Counted from the stretch's first letter, positions 1-7,877 are shown. The stretch is DNA of 15,349 nt from Candidatus Falkowbacteria bacterium RIFOXYC2_FULL_48_21 (GCA_001778275.1 MFGM01000004.1:1-15349); one strand, 5' to 3'. Notes: generated from the letters alone by a model not told the origin. Translations and numbers: made by a program.

Positions 1-204
1 ACCATTCGCGATGCCGGCGGATTTCGCCGCACCCTCGGTCGCCACGCGCAGGAGCTCAATCAAATCATTCACAATTTAAATCCTGATGAAGCGGCCAAAT
101 ACCCTCACTTGAAGGAACGCCTCGGCCACACGCCGCTGGAAGTTTTTGTCGGTGCTTTAATTGGCTTGATTGTCGCTGTGGGATATATCCTATTGATCAC
201 TTAA
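1..204 (+). CDS. Divergent PAP2 family protein (DUF212, YuiD-like), 3' part only
   Basis: The last 67 codons of a plus-strand gene whose start lies left of the window. The fragment carries the C-terminal signature of the divergent PAP2 (DUF212) membrane family: an R-R-x-x-G-R-H-A-x-x-L-N stretch at visible residues 9-20, then LGHTPLEVFVGALIG at residues 41-55, which leads into a final hydrophobic helix ending ILLIT. The family is related to PAP2 phosphatases, but its substrate is not firmly known. The gene converges on fpg, and its TAA (202-204) overlaps the fpg stop on the other strand. The family call is confident from motif and end position; the enzymatic role cannot be judged from this piece. 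Confidence 0.85.
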   Translation, partial: TIRDAGGFRRTLGRHAQELNQIIHNLNPDEAAKYPHLKERLGHTPLEVFVGALIGLIVAVGYILLIT

Positions 205-1073
205 GCCGCCAATGTCTGACAACGCGGACAAAAACTCGAGCTGCGGCCGCCAATTTTTATTTTTTGTATAATGGAACCGCAACGGTGACACTTTTCGCCC
301 TTTCGATCGTAAACGTTCAAAAACCGCTGATAACCGCCGGACCGCCCCGCGCCATCCACATAAGTATTGACCGATGTGCCGTGATATTTCACGGCCTTGG
401 CCAATATTTTTTTTATTAACAAAAAAAAATTTTTGATTTCCACGGCGTCAAGCGCTTTGACTTTTTTCTCCGGATGAACTCGCGCCGCGAAACAAATTTC
501 ATCGGCGTAAATATTGCCGATGCCGGCCACAAACGTTTGATCCAACAAAACGGTTTTAATTCTCCGACCCTGGCGCTTCGACAAGCCGGCTTGAAAGCAC
601 GCAAACGTAAACGACTTGTCAAACGGATCCGGACCATACTTTGCCAATTTCCCCCTTAATTCCGCGCTGTTCAACAACTTCATGAAACCGAACTTGCGCA
701 TGTCATTAAAATACAGAGTTGAACCGTCCGCAAAATCAAATCGCACTCGCGTGAAACGATTTGGTTGTTTTTTTTCATCCAAATTGTGTCCGCCCCCGAT
801 CGCCTGGCCTTGACGCGGCGAATAAACAAGTTGGCCGGTCATTTTCAAATGAGTTAGCACCGCCAGATCCTTGGTAACGGTGAAAATCAACATTTTGGTG
901 CGCCGCGCCACGTGCGTAAACTTTTTGCCGACCAAAAACTCAACAAATTTCTCTGTGTTTGGAGAAATTTTCTTTTTGAAGCTTGGCTCGACCCAGACAT
1001 TCTTTATCTTTTTGTTAACGATTTCATGCGCCAAGCTGCGTTTGATTGTTTCAACTTCCGGCAATTCAGGCAT
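201..1073 (-). CDS. mutM: Formamidopyrimidine-DNA glycosylase (Fpg/MutM)
   Basis: Base-excision repair enzyme that removes oxidised purines such as 8-oxoguanine and FapyG and cuts the abasic site by beta,delta-elimination. The start is set at the ATG giving MPELPEVE, because the family needs Pro directly after the removed Met as catalytic nucleophile and Glu next to it; eight codons further upstream are open but do not belong. Visible landmarks are catalytic Lys60 (RRTKM), the H2TH helix region DQTFVAGIGNIYADEI at 178-193, and a C-terminal zinc finger with Cys262, Cys265, Cys282 and Cys285 and the GGRSS strand. At 290 aa it is slightly longer than the usual 270 or so, with a hydrophilic insert near residues 87-104. 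No Shine-Dalgarno precedes the ATG. It lies downstream of gpmI beyond a repeat-rich spacer, so it could be cotranscribed or separate. Confidence 0.96.
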   Translation of the reverse strand: MPELPEVETIKRSLAHEIVNKKIKNVWVEPSFKKKISPNTEKFVEFLVGKKFTHVARRTKMLIFTVTKDLAVLTHLKMTGQLVYSPRQGQAIGGGHNLDEKKQPNRFTRVRFDFADGSTLYFNDMRKFGFMKLLNSAELRGKLAKYGPDPFDKSFTFACFQAGLSKRQGRRIKTVLLDQTFVAGIGNIYADEICFAARVHPEKKVKALDAVEIKNFFLLIKKILAKAVKYHGTSVNTYVDGAGRSGGYQRFLNVYDRKGEKCHRCGSIIQKIKIGGRSSSFCPRCQTLAA

Positions 1074-1084
1074 AGTGTAACCAA

Positions 1085-1215
1085 GGTCAAGGGACAAAGG
1101 ACAAAAAGAAAGTCAAAATCAAAAAATAAAAATTAAAAATATTTCAAATAGGTATACCTCGTCATTTTTGGCTTTCTCTCTTTCTCTTTTGCCCTTTGTC
1201 CTTTGCTCTTTGCCC
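1085..1215. repeat. Inverted arrays of degenerate 7-bp repeats around a 10-bp palindrome
   Basis: The spacer between gpmI and fpg is almost entirely repeat. Four heptamers run tandemly at 1188-1215 (TTTGCCC, TTTGTCC, TTTGCTC, TTTGCCC). The same unit in opposite orientation (GGACAAA twice, plus GGTCAAG) lies at 1085-1105. CTTTCT-rich and AGAAAG tracts extend the symmetry inward, and AGGTATACCT, a perfect palindrome, lies at 1150-1159. In the minus-strand transcript the purine and pyrimidine arms can pair into a long imperfect hairpin directly before the fpg start. A role as terminator, mRNA processing site or neutral repeat cannot be decided from sequence. Confidence 0.7.
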
Positions 1216-1219
1216 TTCC

Positions 1220-2803
1220 TTAAACCAGGGCTCTCCCCGTCATCTCACTCGGCGGGTCAATCCCCATCATTTTCAAAATCGTGGGCGCCACATCGGACAG
1301 AAGGCCGATCGGCTGAACCAAACTCAAATCATTCCCGACCAATTGAACATCGTCAAAAGTTTTGCCTTCAAACTGCGAACCAACAATAATACAGGGAACC
1401 GGATTGGTGCTATGCTCCTTGTCTATTTCGCCGGTTTGCAAATTCAAAAGTTCTTCGGCATTGCCATGATCCGCCGTAATGACAAGTTGTCCGCCCTTCG
1501 AAAGAACCAGACTGACAATGTTGCCCAAACACTTGTCCACCACCTCGATCGACTTAACAGTCTGCTTGATTCCACCGGTATGCCCCACCATGTCCGGATT
1601 GGCATAATTCACAATGATAAAATCATGTTTGTCTTTTAAAATTTCATTAATCAGGTTTTCCGTCACCTTTTTTGCCGACATTTCCGGCACTTCGGCATAT
1701 GAGGCCACCCTCGGCGATGGAACTACGACACGATCTTCACCGTCAAACGGATCCTCTACGCCGCCACTGAAGAAAAAAGTAACGTGCGCGTATTTTTCCG
1801 TTTCCGCGATGTGTAGTTGACGCAATCCGCGTTCGCTCAAAACTTTTGGTAAGGACGTTTTCACCGTTTCCTTTTGAAAAATCACCTCCACCGGCAAATT
1901 CTCTTCGAACTCGGTCATGGTGGCAAAAAACAAATTCTTCAGCTTTTCTCCACGATTGAATTTATCAAACTCATCCAGCACGAACGCGTGGGTCAATTCC
2001 CGGCCGCGATCAGCGCGGAAATTGAAAAATACAACAACATCATTGTCTCGGACAAGAGCGGTCGGAGCGTCTTCCTTGCCGATTACTATCGGGACAAACT
2101 CCTCATCAAAAACTTTCTCGCCATAAGACCGATCAATGGCGCTAAGCGGATCTTTGGCATATTCCTCACTTTTACCTTGAACCAATGCGCGATAAACTTT
2201 TTCCACCCGTTCCCAACGATTGTCGCGATCCATCGCGTACATCCGGCCGTGCAACGAAGCGATTTCCCCGACGCCTATTTTCCGCATTTTTTCCTGCAAC
2301 TCTTCAATAAACCCCTTACCGCTATTGAAAATCACATCGCGACCGTCCAAAATGGCATGAATAAAAACATCATCCATTTTTTGTTGCTTGAAAAATTCAA
2401 GTAGCGCGTAACAATGCGGCATAGTGCTGTGCACGCGGCCCTCGCTAGTCAAACCAATCAAATGAATTCTCGAGTGATACTTGCGCGCGTGCTCGACAGC
2501 ACCCAGCAATGCTTTTTTGGTAAAGAAAGAACCGTCGGCAATTGCTTTTGAAATACGCGGTAAATTTTGGTAAAAAATTCTACCAGCTCCCAAATTCAAA
2601 TGCCCCACCTCGGAATTGCCCATCTCCCCCCACGACAAGCCGACCGATTCGCCGGATGCGAGTAGTGTCATCGCCGGATAAGTTGCCACCAGTTTTTTAA
2701 AATTCGGCGTTTCAGCCAAAGTCACACCATTACCTTCCGATGCCGGCGCAATGCCCCAACCATCGAGAACCACAAGGACAATCGGCTTTGGAACTTTATC
2801 CAT
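1220..2803 (-). CDS. gpmI: 2,3-bisphosphoglycerate-independent phosphoglycerate mutase (downstream copy)
   Basis: Interconverts 3- and 2-phosphoglycerate in the cytoplasm with two metal ions and a phosphoserine intermediate. At 527 aa it is of usual length. All expected active-site residues are visible: Asp14 (LDGWG), nucleophile Ser64 (GNSEVGHLNLGAGR), His125, Asp153/Arg155/Asp156 (DGRD), Arg187 and Arg193 (GRMYAMDR), Arg263/Arg266, Lys337 (AETEKYAH), then Asp404 and His408 (ANPDMVGHTG), Asp445-His446 (DHGNAE) and His464. One small departure is SEG at 120-122, where the other copy reads SDG. The ATG lies 3 nt after the stop of the upstream gpmI with no Shine-Dalgarno, so translation is probably coupled. 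This copy (LPRISKAI after the serine loop) resembles the common bacterial GpmI more than its neighbour does. Confidence 0.95.
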   Translation of the reverse strand: MDKVPKPIVLVVLDGWGIAPASEGNGVTLAETPNFKKLVATYPAMTLLASGESVGLSWGEMGNSEVGHLNLGAGRIFYQNLPRISKAIADGSFFTKKALLGAVEHARKYHSRIHLIGLTSEGRVHSTMPHCYALLEFFKQQKMDDVFIHAILDGRDVIFNSGKGFIEELQEKMRKIGVGEIASLHGRMYAMDRDNRWERVEKVYRALVQGKSEEYAKDPLSAIDRSYGEKVFDEEFVPIVIGKEDAPTALVRDNDVVVFFNFRADRGRELTHAFVLDEFDKFNRGEKLKNLFFATMTEFEENLPVEVIFQKETVKTSLPKVLSERGLRQLHIAETEKYAHVTFFFSGGVEDPFDGEDRVVVPSPRVASYAEVPEMSAKKVTENLINEILKDKHDFIIVNYANPDMVGHTGGIKQTVKSIEVVDKCLGNIVSLVLSKGGQLVITADHGNAEELLNLQTGEIDKEHSTNPVPCIIVGSQFEGKTFDDVQLVGNDLSLVQPIGLLSDVAPTILKMMGIDPPSEMTGRALV

Positions 2804-2806
2804 AAT

Positions 2807-4348
2807 TTATTTTATTAATGATTTATGTAAAATGTTCGATATTTTTTTGAGACCAAGGATATCATAAATGGTCGGCGCCACGTTGGCCAGCTCGCCATGA
2901 CAGATTTTCATCCCGCGACGCGAGTCATCAACCAGCATAAACGGTACCGGATTGGTCGTGTGACCGGTCCAGATCTCGCCGGTTTTTAGGTCAAGCATTT
3001 TTTCCGCATTGCCATGATCGCCAATTATAATCAATGTTCCATGTCGCTTCAACACAGCACGCGCTACCTCTTTTACGCAACCATCCACCACTTCAATCGC
3101 CTTGACCACGGCGGCGAAATCACCCGTATGTCCGACCATATCCGGATTGGCGAAGTTGACGGCTACGAAATTGAAACCTTCATTTAAAAATCGCAATGTT
3201 TTTCGCGTCACCTCCCGCACGCTCATCTCCGGTTTTTGGGCGTATGATTTTACAATCGGTGAAGGTACACGCACACGGATTTCGCTATTGACCGGATCAG
3301 CCGAGCCGCCATTGATAAAGTAAGTCATATGCGCGTACTTTTCCGTTTCCGCGATATATACTTGTTTTAAATTTTCAAGACCAAACGGCAAAGTTTCCTT
3401 CAGTGCCGCCGCCGGATAGGCCGTGAGAATATGGTCAAGGTCAGGCCCGAAATCGGTTAAGGCGCAAAAAGTTATATTCCGCACCACCGCTTCCCGACGG
3501 AATGATCCGGGATTCAACTTATTGAAAGCCTTTTGCACAAAACATTTGGCTAACTGGCGCGCCCGATCTGATCGTGCATTGAAAAAAATAACACCATCAT
3601 TGTCATGAATGCGGGTTTCTTGCCGTTCTCTGTTCGTGGCCGCAATCATGGCCGGCTCCAAATATTCGTCAGTGATTTTCTTGTTATACGCGTGCAAAAT
3701 CGCTTCCTCCGGCGCACTAAACCGCAAAGAATCAACTCCGGTCAAGCAATCATAAGCCCGCTTGGTGCGATCCCAATTTTTGCCGCGATCCATGGCATAA
3801 AAGCGACCGATCAGCGAAACAATCCGCGCCTTTCCACTCACACGCTTCGCAATATTGCCGACAATTTTAATGGCGTTGAACTGCGGCGCGTCTCGTCCAT
3901 CGCTAAACAAATGCAGATAAACTTCCTTGACCCCGCGCGCGGTGGCCAAATCCACGATTGCGTAAAGATGCTCGAGCGAGGAATGCGGACTTTGTCCATC
4001 GGACGCCATGCCCATCACGTGCAAACGCGATTTATTTTTTAACACGAAATCAACGGTCTGATTCAACGCCAAATTTTTTTGAAAACGACCATTCGCGATA
4101 TCTTCAGAAATGATTACCATGTCATCTTTAACGATCCGACCGGCGCCGATATTCGCGTGTCCGGCTTCGGAATTTCCTACCCAGTCGGCCGGCAAACCAA
4201 CATGTTTTCCGGATGCATCAAGCGTGGTGTGCGGATATTTATCCCACAACTTATCGAAGTGCGGCTTTTTCGCCGCCTCGATCGCGTTGCCTTTTGACGC
4301 GGGAGCGATGCCCCAGCCGTCCAGTATTAGTAAAACAAGTGGGCGCAT
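2807..4348 (-). CDS. gpmI: 2,3-bisphosphoglycerate-independent phosphoglycerate mutase (upstream copy)
   Basis: A second complete GpmI of 513 aa, directly before the other. The start is set at the ATG giving MRPLVLLILDGWG, which aligns with the family start; 23 further open codons upstream would run into the end of eno and read as spacer. Catalytic and metal residues are intact: Asp10, Ser60 (GNSEAGHANIGAGR), His122, DGRD at 150-153, GRFYAMDR at 181-188, Arg258/Arg262, Lys336, Asp403, His407, Asp444-His445 and His463. The serine-loop neighbourhood (GLPADWVGNSEAGH, then IVKDDMVIISEDI) differs clearly from the downstream copy, so the pair is not a recent duplication. It begins 40 nt after eno, and no Shine-Dalgarno is seen. 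Both copies look catalytically able. Confidence 0.95.
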   Translation of the reverse strand: MRPLVLLILDGWGIAPASKGNAIEAAKKPHFDKLWDKYPHTTLDASGKHVGLPADWVGNSEAGHANIGAGRIVKDDMVIISEDIANGRFQKNLALNQTVDFVLKNKSRLHVMGMASDGQSPHSSLEHLYAIVDLATARGVKEVYLHLFSDGRDAPQFNAIKIVGNIAKRVSGKARIVSLIGRFYAMDRGKNWDRTKRAYDCLTGVDSLRFSAPEEAILHAYNKKITDEYLEPAMIAATNRERQETRIHDNDGVIFFNARSDRARQLAKCFVQKAFNKLNPGSFRREAVVRNITFCALTDFGPDLDHILTAYPAAALKETLPFGLENLKQVYIAETEKYAHMTYFINGGSADPVNSEIRVRVPSPIVKSYAQKPEMSVREVTRKTLRFLNEGFNFVAVNFANPDMVGHTGDFAAVVKAIEVVDGCVKEVARAVLKRHGTLIIIGDHGNAEKMLDLKTGEIWTGHTTNPVPFMLVDDSRRGMKICHGELANVAPTIYDILGLKKISNILHKSLIK

Positions 4349-4370
4349 AGATAACAAACTAATAAAATTG

Positions 4371-4386
4371 TCCGCCGCAGGACGGA
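4371..4386. repeat. Single copy of the CGCC-AGGACG imperfect palindrome
   Basis: TCCGCCGCAGGACGGA lies between the eno stop and the gpmI start. It is an imperfect inverted repeat (TCCG/CGGA ends) and matches the unit found four times upstream of eno at 5706-5768. It could form a small hairpin in the eno-gpmI transcript. Confidence 0.6.
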
Positions 4387-4388
4387 TT

Positions 4389-5657
4389 TTACTTTTGCAA
4401 TTCCACTTCATCTTCAATTTCCATCAACCGATTATACTTCTCCACTCGTTCTGAACGAGACAATGAACCGGTCTTTATAAAGTCCGCATTCACGGCTACG
4501 GCCAAGTCCGCAATGAACGTGTCGGCCGTTTCGCCGGAACGGTGTGAGACGCTAACTTTGTAATTATTTTTCTTGGCTAAATAAATCGCATCAATCGTTT
4601 CCGACAACGAACCGATTTGATTCAACTTGATCAATATCGCGTTTGCCACGCCCGTCTCAATCCCACGTTGCAGACGTTCCACGTTTGTCACGAACAAGTC
4701 ATCACCCACCAAGGTCACCTGTTTACCTAATTCCTTGGTCATCCTTTGCCAATTACTCCAATCATCTTCGGCAAAAGGATCTTCCAGTGAAATAATCGGA
4801 AAACGCTTGCACCAATCCTTGAGCGTGTCCAAAACTTCCGCCGGCGTTAAAAATTTCTTGCCCGTTTTGTCATTCAAGGAATACCCGCCCGTTTTCTTAT
4901 CAAAATATTCGGAGATAGCCAAGTCAACGGCGCAATATGCGTCTTTACCGATTTTATAACCGGCCAATTTAATCGCCTCACAAATATATTCAAGCGCTTC
5001 TTCGTTGCATTTCAAATTCGGCGCAAACCCGCCTTCATCTCCGACCAAAACCTGATGGCCGGCTGCTTTTAACACATGTTTCAGATAATGAAAAACCTCC
5101 GCACCGAGTCGGATGCGTTCTTTCATTCCCTTCACCGCGGGCACGACCATGAATTCTTGCACGGTCAACGAATTATCAGCGTGCTTGCCGCCGTTAATTA
5201 TATTCATGGTTGGCAAAGGAAATTTCCAATCCTTTTCCTTCAATGCGAACGCCTCTCGCAAATACTGATACAGAGGCTTGCCCGCGGCCAACGCGCCGGC
5301 TCGCGCCGCGGCCAGGGAAACACTCAAAATCGCGTTAGCGCCGAGAACACTTTTGTTCGCCGTGCTGTCAATTTCCAACATCATCTTGTCAAGCGTGCGC
5401 TGTTCAAACACGGACTGACCGCGCAATTTCTTGGCGATATGCTTGTTCACGTTTGTGACCGCTTTTAAAACGCCTTTACCCAAAAATCTTTTTTTATCAC
5501 CATCGCGCAATTCCACCGCTTCGTGCACCCCCGTCGAAGCGCCACTCGGCACGGCGGCCACGCCGATCATGCCATTTTCCAAAATCACTTTCGCCTCGAC
5601 CGTAGGATTGCCACGAGAGTCGAGGATTTCTCGCGCAATTATTTGTACTATCTTCAT
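4389..5657 (-). CDS. eno: Enolase (phosphopyruvate hydratase)
   Basis: Dehydrates 2-phosphoglycerate to phosphoenolpyruvate in glycolysis. It has 422 aa, full family length. The N-terminal domain has DSRGNPTVE (13-21) and the mobile loop SGASTG (38-43). The barrel carries His159, Glu168, catalytic Glu208 (GDEGGFAPN), metal ligands Asp245, Glu292 (LEDPFAEDDW) and Asp319 (GDDLFVTN), catalytic Lys344 (LIKLNQIG), SHRSGET at 371-377 and Lys395 (IKTGSLSRSERVEKYN). The only ATG giving the conserved start MKIVQIIAREILDSRG is at 5657. It is followed by two gpmI genes, so neighbouring glycolytic steps are encoded side by side. No Shine-Dalgarno is visible; an AT-rich stretch with TATAAT lies 9-15 nt before the ATG. 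Confidence 0.97.
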   Translation of the reverse strand: MKIVQIIAREILDSRGNPTVEAKVILENGMIGVAAVPSGASTGVHEAVELRDGDKKRFLGKGVLKAVTNVNKHIAKKLRGQSVFEQRTLDKMMLEIDSTANKSVLGANAILSVSLAAARAGALAAGKPLYQYLREAFALKEKDWKFPLPTMNIINGGKHADNSLTVQEFMVVPAVKGMKERIRLGAEVFHYLKHVLKAAGHQVLVGDEGGFAPNLKCNEEALEYICEAIKLAGYKIGKDAYCAVDLAISEYFDKKTGGYSLNDKTGKKFLTPAEVLDTLKDWCKRFPIISLEDPFAEDDWSNWQRMTKELGKQVTLVGDDLFVTNVERLQRGIETGVANAILIKLNQIGSLSETIDAIYLAKKNNYKVSVSHRSGETADTFIADLAVAVNADFIKTGSLSRSERVEKYNRLMEIEDEVELQK

Positions 5658-5666
5658 AATTATATT

Positions 5667-5672
5667 ATTATA
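5667..5672 (-). promoter_or_regulatory. Candidate -10 box for eno
   Basis: A perfect TATAAT on the minus strand, 9 nt upstream of the eno ATG in an AT-rich stretch. No convincing -35 hexamer lies 16-18 nt upstream. If used, the mRNA would be nearly leaderless, which would fit the lack of a Shine-Dalgarno sequence. AT-richness alone could produce this match. Confidence 0.35.
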
Positions 5673-5705
5673 AATTTATTCTCAACTTCTACTTAATTTC
5701 TTTTC

Positions 5706-5768
5706 TCGCCAGAGGACGAGCCCTCGCCGGAGGACGAGTGCGTCCTCTGGCGCACGTCCTTCGGCGGA
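5706..5768. repeat. Cluster of four 14-bp imperfect palindromes, two direct and two inverted
   Basis: Between the SIMPL gene and eno lie TCGCCAGAGGACGA (5706-5719), TCGCCGGAGGACGA (5724-5737) and, inverted, CGTCCTCTGGCGCA (5741-5754) and CGTCCTTCGGCGGA (5755-5768). The first and third copies form a perfect 12-bp inverted repeat (5707-5718 with 5741-5752) separated by 22 nt. The cluster could fold into a large cruciform or RNA hairpin and may separate the pgk-SIMPL transcript from eno. A fifth copy lies at 4371-4386. Confidence 0.75.
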
Positions 5769-5797
5769 CAATTTGACCATTTTAATAATCTCTTTAC

Positions 5798-6595
5798 CTA
5801 CAGTATCTCATACAACACCGTCACATTGCTCCGAATCTCATTCTCACCCGATTGAATTTCCGGCGCCGGCGCGGACAGCGTGTCCATCCCCTTCGACAAT
5901 CCGTAGCCTTCATAAACCATGCCACCGCCGGATGATTCACTAAACGAAATCACGCGGCCAAGTTTTACTCCAAGGCTATCAACCAATGCTTCCGCTTTTT
6001 CTTTGGCATTTTTTATCGCCTCGGTTCTGGCTTCCGCTTTCAACTGTTCCGGATCGTCAATTTCAAAAGTTAAGCTACCGATTTGATTGGCGCCGCTTTC
6101 GCCGGCCACTTTCAAAACATCGCTTGTTTTTTTCGTGTCGCGGATTTTCAATCCAAGTGCTTGTGTCACCGTGTAGCCGACAATATTGTTCTTGCCGTTT
6201 TGCCAATCGTATTTGGGATAAATATTATAATTTTTTGTTTTGATGTCCTTTTCATCAATTCCCAATTTTTTCACCGCAGCAATGATTCCATTCATAATGG
6301 CGGTATTTTTCACCTGCGCTTCCGCCACACTATAGGCATCACTGCTACTACCGACGTCCACCTTGGCGATATCCGGCGTTGCCGTTACCAATCCCTCACC
6401 GGAAACGGAAATCGTATTTGGCGTTTCCGCAGACTTGCCGATGTAATCGTATTTTTTAAACGCGTTGCGCGCTTCGCCAATCAAAAAAACCGACAAACAC
6501 ACGAACACGATTAACGCGAAGCCGCCGAGGATCATGTACCCTTTGCATTTGCAACCGCAATCGCACTTTTGCTTGTTGTTTTGTAACTCGTCCAT
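5798..6595 (-). CDS. SIMPL domain (DUF541/YggE-like) membrane-anchored protein
   Basis: A 265-aa protein with a short cytoplasmic start, one transmembrane helix (about 20-40) and an outer SIMPL domain (about 60-265). Family landmarks are ISVSGEGLVTATPDIAKVDVG (62-82), VKKLGIDEKDIKTKNYNIYPKY (about 108-129), and the closing ENEIRSNVTVLYEI. The family includes E. coli YggE, linked to oxidative stress tolerance, but no molecular activity is established. The stretch before the helix is unusual: Cys11, Cys13, Cys15 and Cys17 alternate (CDCGCKCK), as if to bind a metal or an acyl group. The gene starts 20 nt after the pgk stop, so cotranscription is likely; no Shine-Dalgarno is seen. This anchored, cysteine-rich form is one I associate with Parcubacteria. 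Confidence 0.88.
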   Translation of the reverse strand: MDELQNNKQKCDCGCKCKGYMILGGFALIVFVCLSVFLIGEARNAFKKYDYIGKSAETPNTISVSGEGLVTATPDIAKVDVGSSSDAYSVAEAQVKNTAIMNGIIAAVKKLGIDEKDIKTKNYNIYPKYDWQNGKNNIVGYTVTQALGLKIRDTKKTSDVLKVAGESGANQIGSLTFEIDDPEQLKAEARTEAIKNAKEKAEALVDSLGVKLGRVISFSESSGGGMVYEGYGLSKGMDTLSAPAPEIQSGENEIRSNVTVLYEIL

Positions 6596-6615
6596 AAGAT
6601 AGTATTGCTAAATTG

Positions 6616-7839
6616 TTAAATCGTTTTATTGACTCCATGCTTCAACACTTCAATCCCCGGCAGCTTTTTCCCTTCCAGAAATTCCAACATCGCGCCGCCG
6701 CCGGTGGAAATAAAATCATAATATTTTCCCATCTTCGACAAATGAATGGCGTAAAGCGTTTCTCCACCGCCGGCTATTCCCACCGCCCTGCCCGACGCGC
6801 GCGCCCCGATCAATTTCGCCAAGGCCAGCGTACCGTGGCTAAATCGCGGAATTTCCACAAAACCCATCGGTCCTCCCCAAACAATTGTTTGCGCTTGGCG
6901 AATTTCCAAAGCATACGCCCTAATCGTGGCCGGTCCGACATCCAAAATTTCCTCGTTTTTGGCGCAAAGACGCTTGTCATTTCCAACAAGCACATACCGC
7001 GCTCGCCGCCGTGTTTTTCGATCAGTCACGATGACGTCGAGCGGCAGCATCAGCCGGCTCGAGCGCAACAGCGACTTGGCAGACTTCAACGTACCTTTTT
7101 CCATCAATGATCCTCCCACATCGTAGCCCTTTGCGGCAAAAAACGTATTGGCCAGCCCACCGCCAAGCATTACCTTGTCGTATATTTTTAAAAAGTTTTT
7201 TATCACTTTGAATTTCGTCGACACTTTGGCGCCGCCGATCAACGCCATGGCCGGTTTTTTCGGATTCAAGGCGCGCGATAAATAATGCACCTCCTTTTCC
7301 AAATGCAACCCGGCAAAACCGGGCAGATAATTTACAATACCGATGGTAGACGCGTTGGCGCGATGGCAAGTGGCAAAGGCCTCGTTGACATAAGCATCCC
7401 CCATCGAAGCCAAAAGCCGCGCCAAGCTTTTACTATTTTCATCTTCGCGCCGATCAAATCGAATATTTTCCAAAAATAATATTTTTCCCTTCGACTGCTT
7501 GATTTTACCGGTCAGACAAAGATCAATTTCGTCGTCAAAAAAACGCATACTCACGCCGGGCAGCTTCGCGCGCAGGATATTATAGACCGGCTTCAGGCTC
7601 ATCGCATTCACCCGCCGGCCTTCCGGCCGGCCAAGGTGGCTCAACAAAACAATTTGACATTTATTTTTCAAAAGTAATCGGATCGTCGGCAACGTCATGT
7701 CTATTTTATATTCATCCTCAACCTTTCCTTTGGCAAACGCCACGTTGAAATCAACGCGCAATATCACGCGTTTGCCGAAAACTTCCTCGCCCCGAACGGT
7801 TTTCAATTTTATATATCTTGTCCACAACGCGCTTGACAT
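6616..7839 (-). CDS. pgk: Phosphoglycerate kinase
   Basis: Transfers phosphate from 1,3-bisphosphoglycerate to ADP, the first ATP-yielding step of glycolysis. It is full length (407 aa). Visible motifs are LRVDFNV (27-33), SHLGRPEGR (67-75), ENIRFD (124-129), EAFATCHR (153-160), IGGAKVSTK (201-209), GGGLANTF (226-233), WGGPMG (321-326), GGGETLYAI (357-365) and STGGGAMLEFLEGKKLPG (378-395). Two positions differ from the usual consensus: WNGPMG reads WGGPMG, and the metal-nucleotide Asp of GGGDT is Glu360. The first ATG (7839) is used, but the family start (MKTIRD-like) fits a TTG at 7806 giving residues KTVRGEEVFGKRV better; neither start has a Shine-Dalgarno. It precedes the SIMPL gene by 20 nt. 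Confidence 0.95.
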   Translation of the reverse strand: MSSALWTRYIKLKTVRGEEVFGKRVILRVDFNVAFAKGKVEDEYKIDMTLPTIRLLLKNKCQIVLLSHLGRPEGRRVNAMSLKPVYNILRAKLPGVSMRFFDDEIDLCLTGKIKQSKGKILFLENIRFDRREDENSKSLARLLASMGDAYVNEAFATCHRANASTIGIVNYLPGFAGLHLEKEVHYLSRALNPKKPAMALIGGAKVSTKFKVIKNFLKIYDKVMLGGGLANTFFAAKGYDVGGSLMEKGTLKSAKSLLRSSRLMLPLDVIVTDRKTRRRARYVLVGNDKRLCAKNEEILDVGPATIRAYALEIRQAQTIVWGGPMGFVEIPRFSHGTLALAKLIGARASGRAVGIAGGGETLYAIHLSKMGKYYDFISTGGGAMLEFLEGKKLPGIEVLKHGVNKTI

Positions 7840-7877
7840 ATAAGTCAGATGTGCTATATTGTCTTCGTAGTTACTAT

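Noticed and set aside
1196..2404. Plus-strand open frames of 147 and 176 codons opposite gpmI
   Set aside because: They lie antisense to a clearly conserved enzyme gene and show no recognisable protein motif.
4349..4417. N-terminal extension of the upstream gpmI by 23 codons
   Set aside because: The extension runs into the end of eno and covers the repeat at 4371-4386; the family start matches the ATG at 4348.
7610..7636. GC-rich palindrome (GGCCTTCCGGCCGGCC region) as a regulatory hairpin
   Set aside because: It encodes the conserved Pgk motif SHLGRPEGR, so the symmetry is explained by coding.
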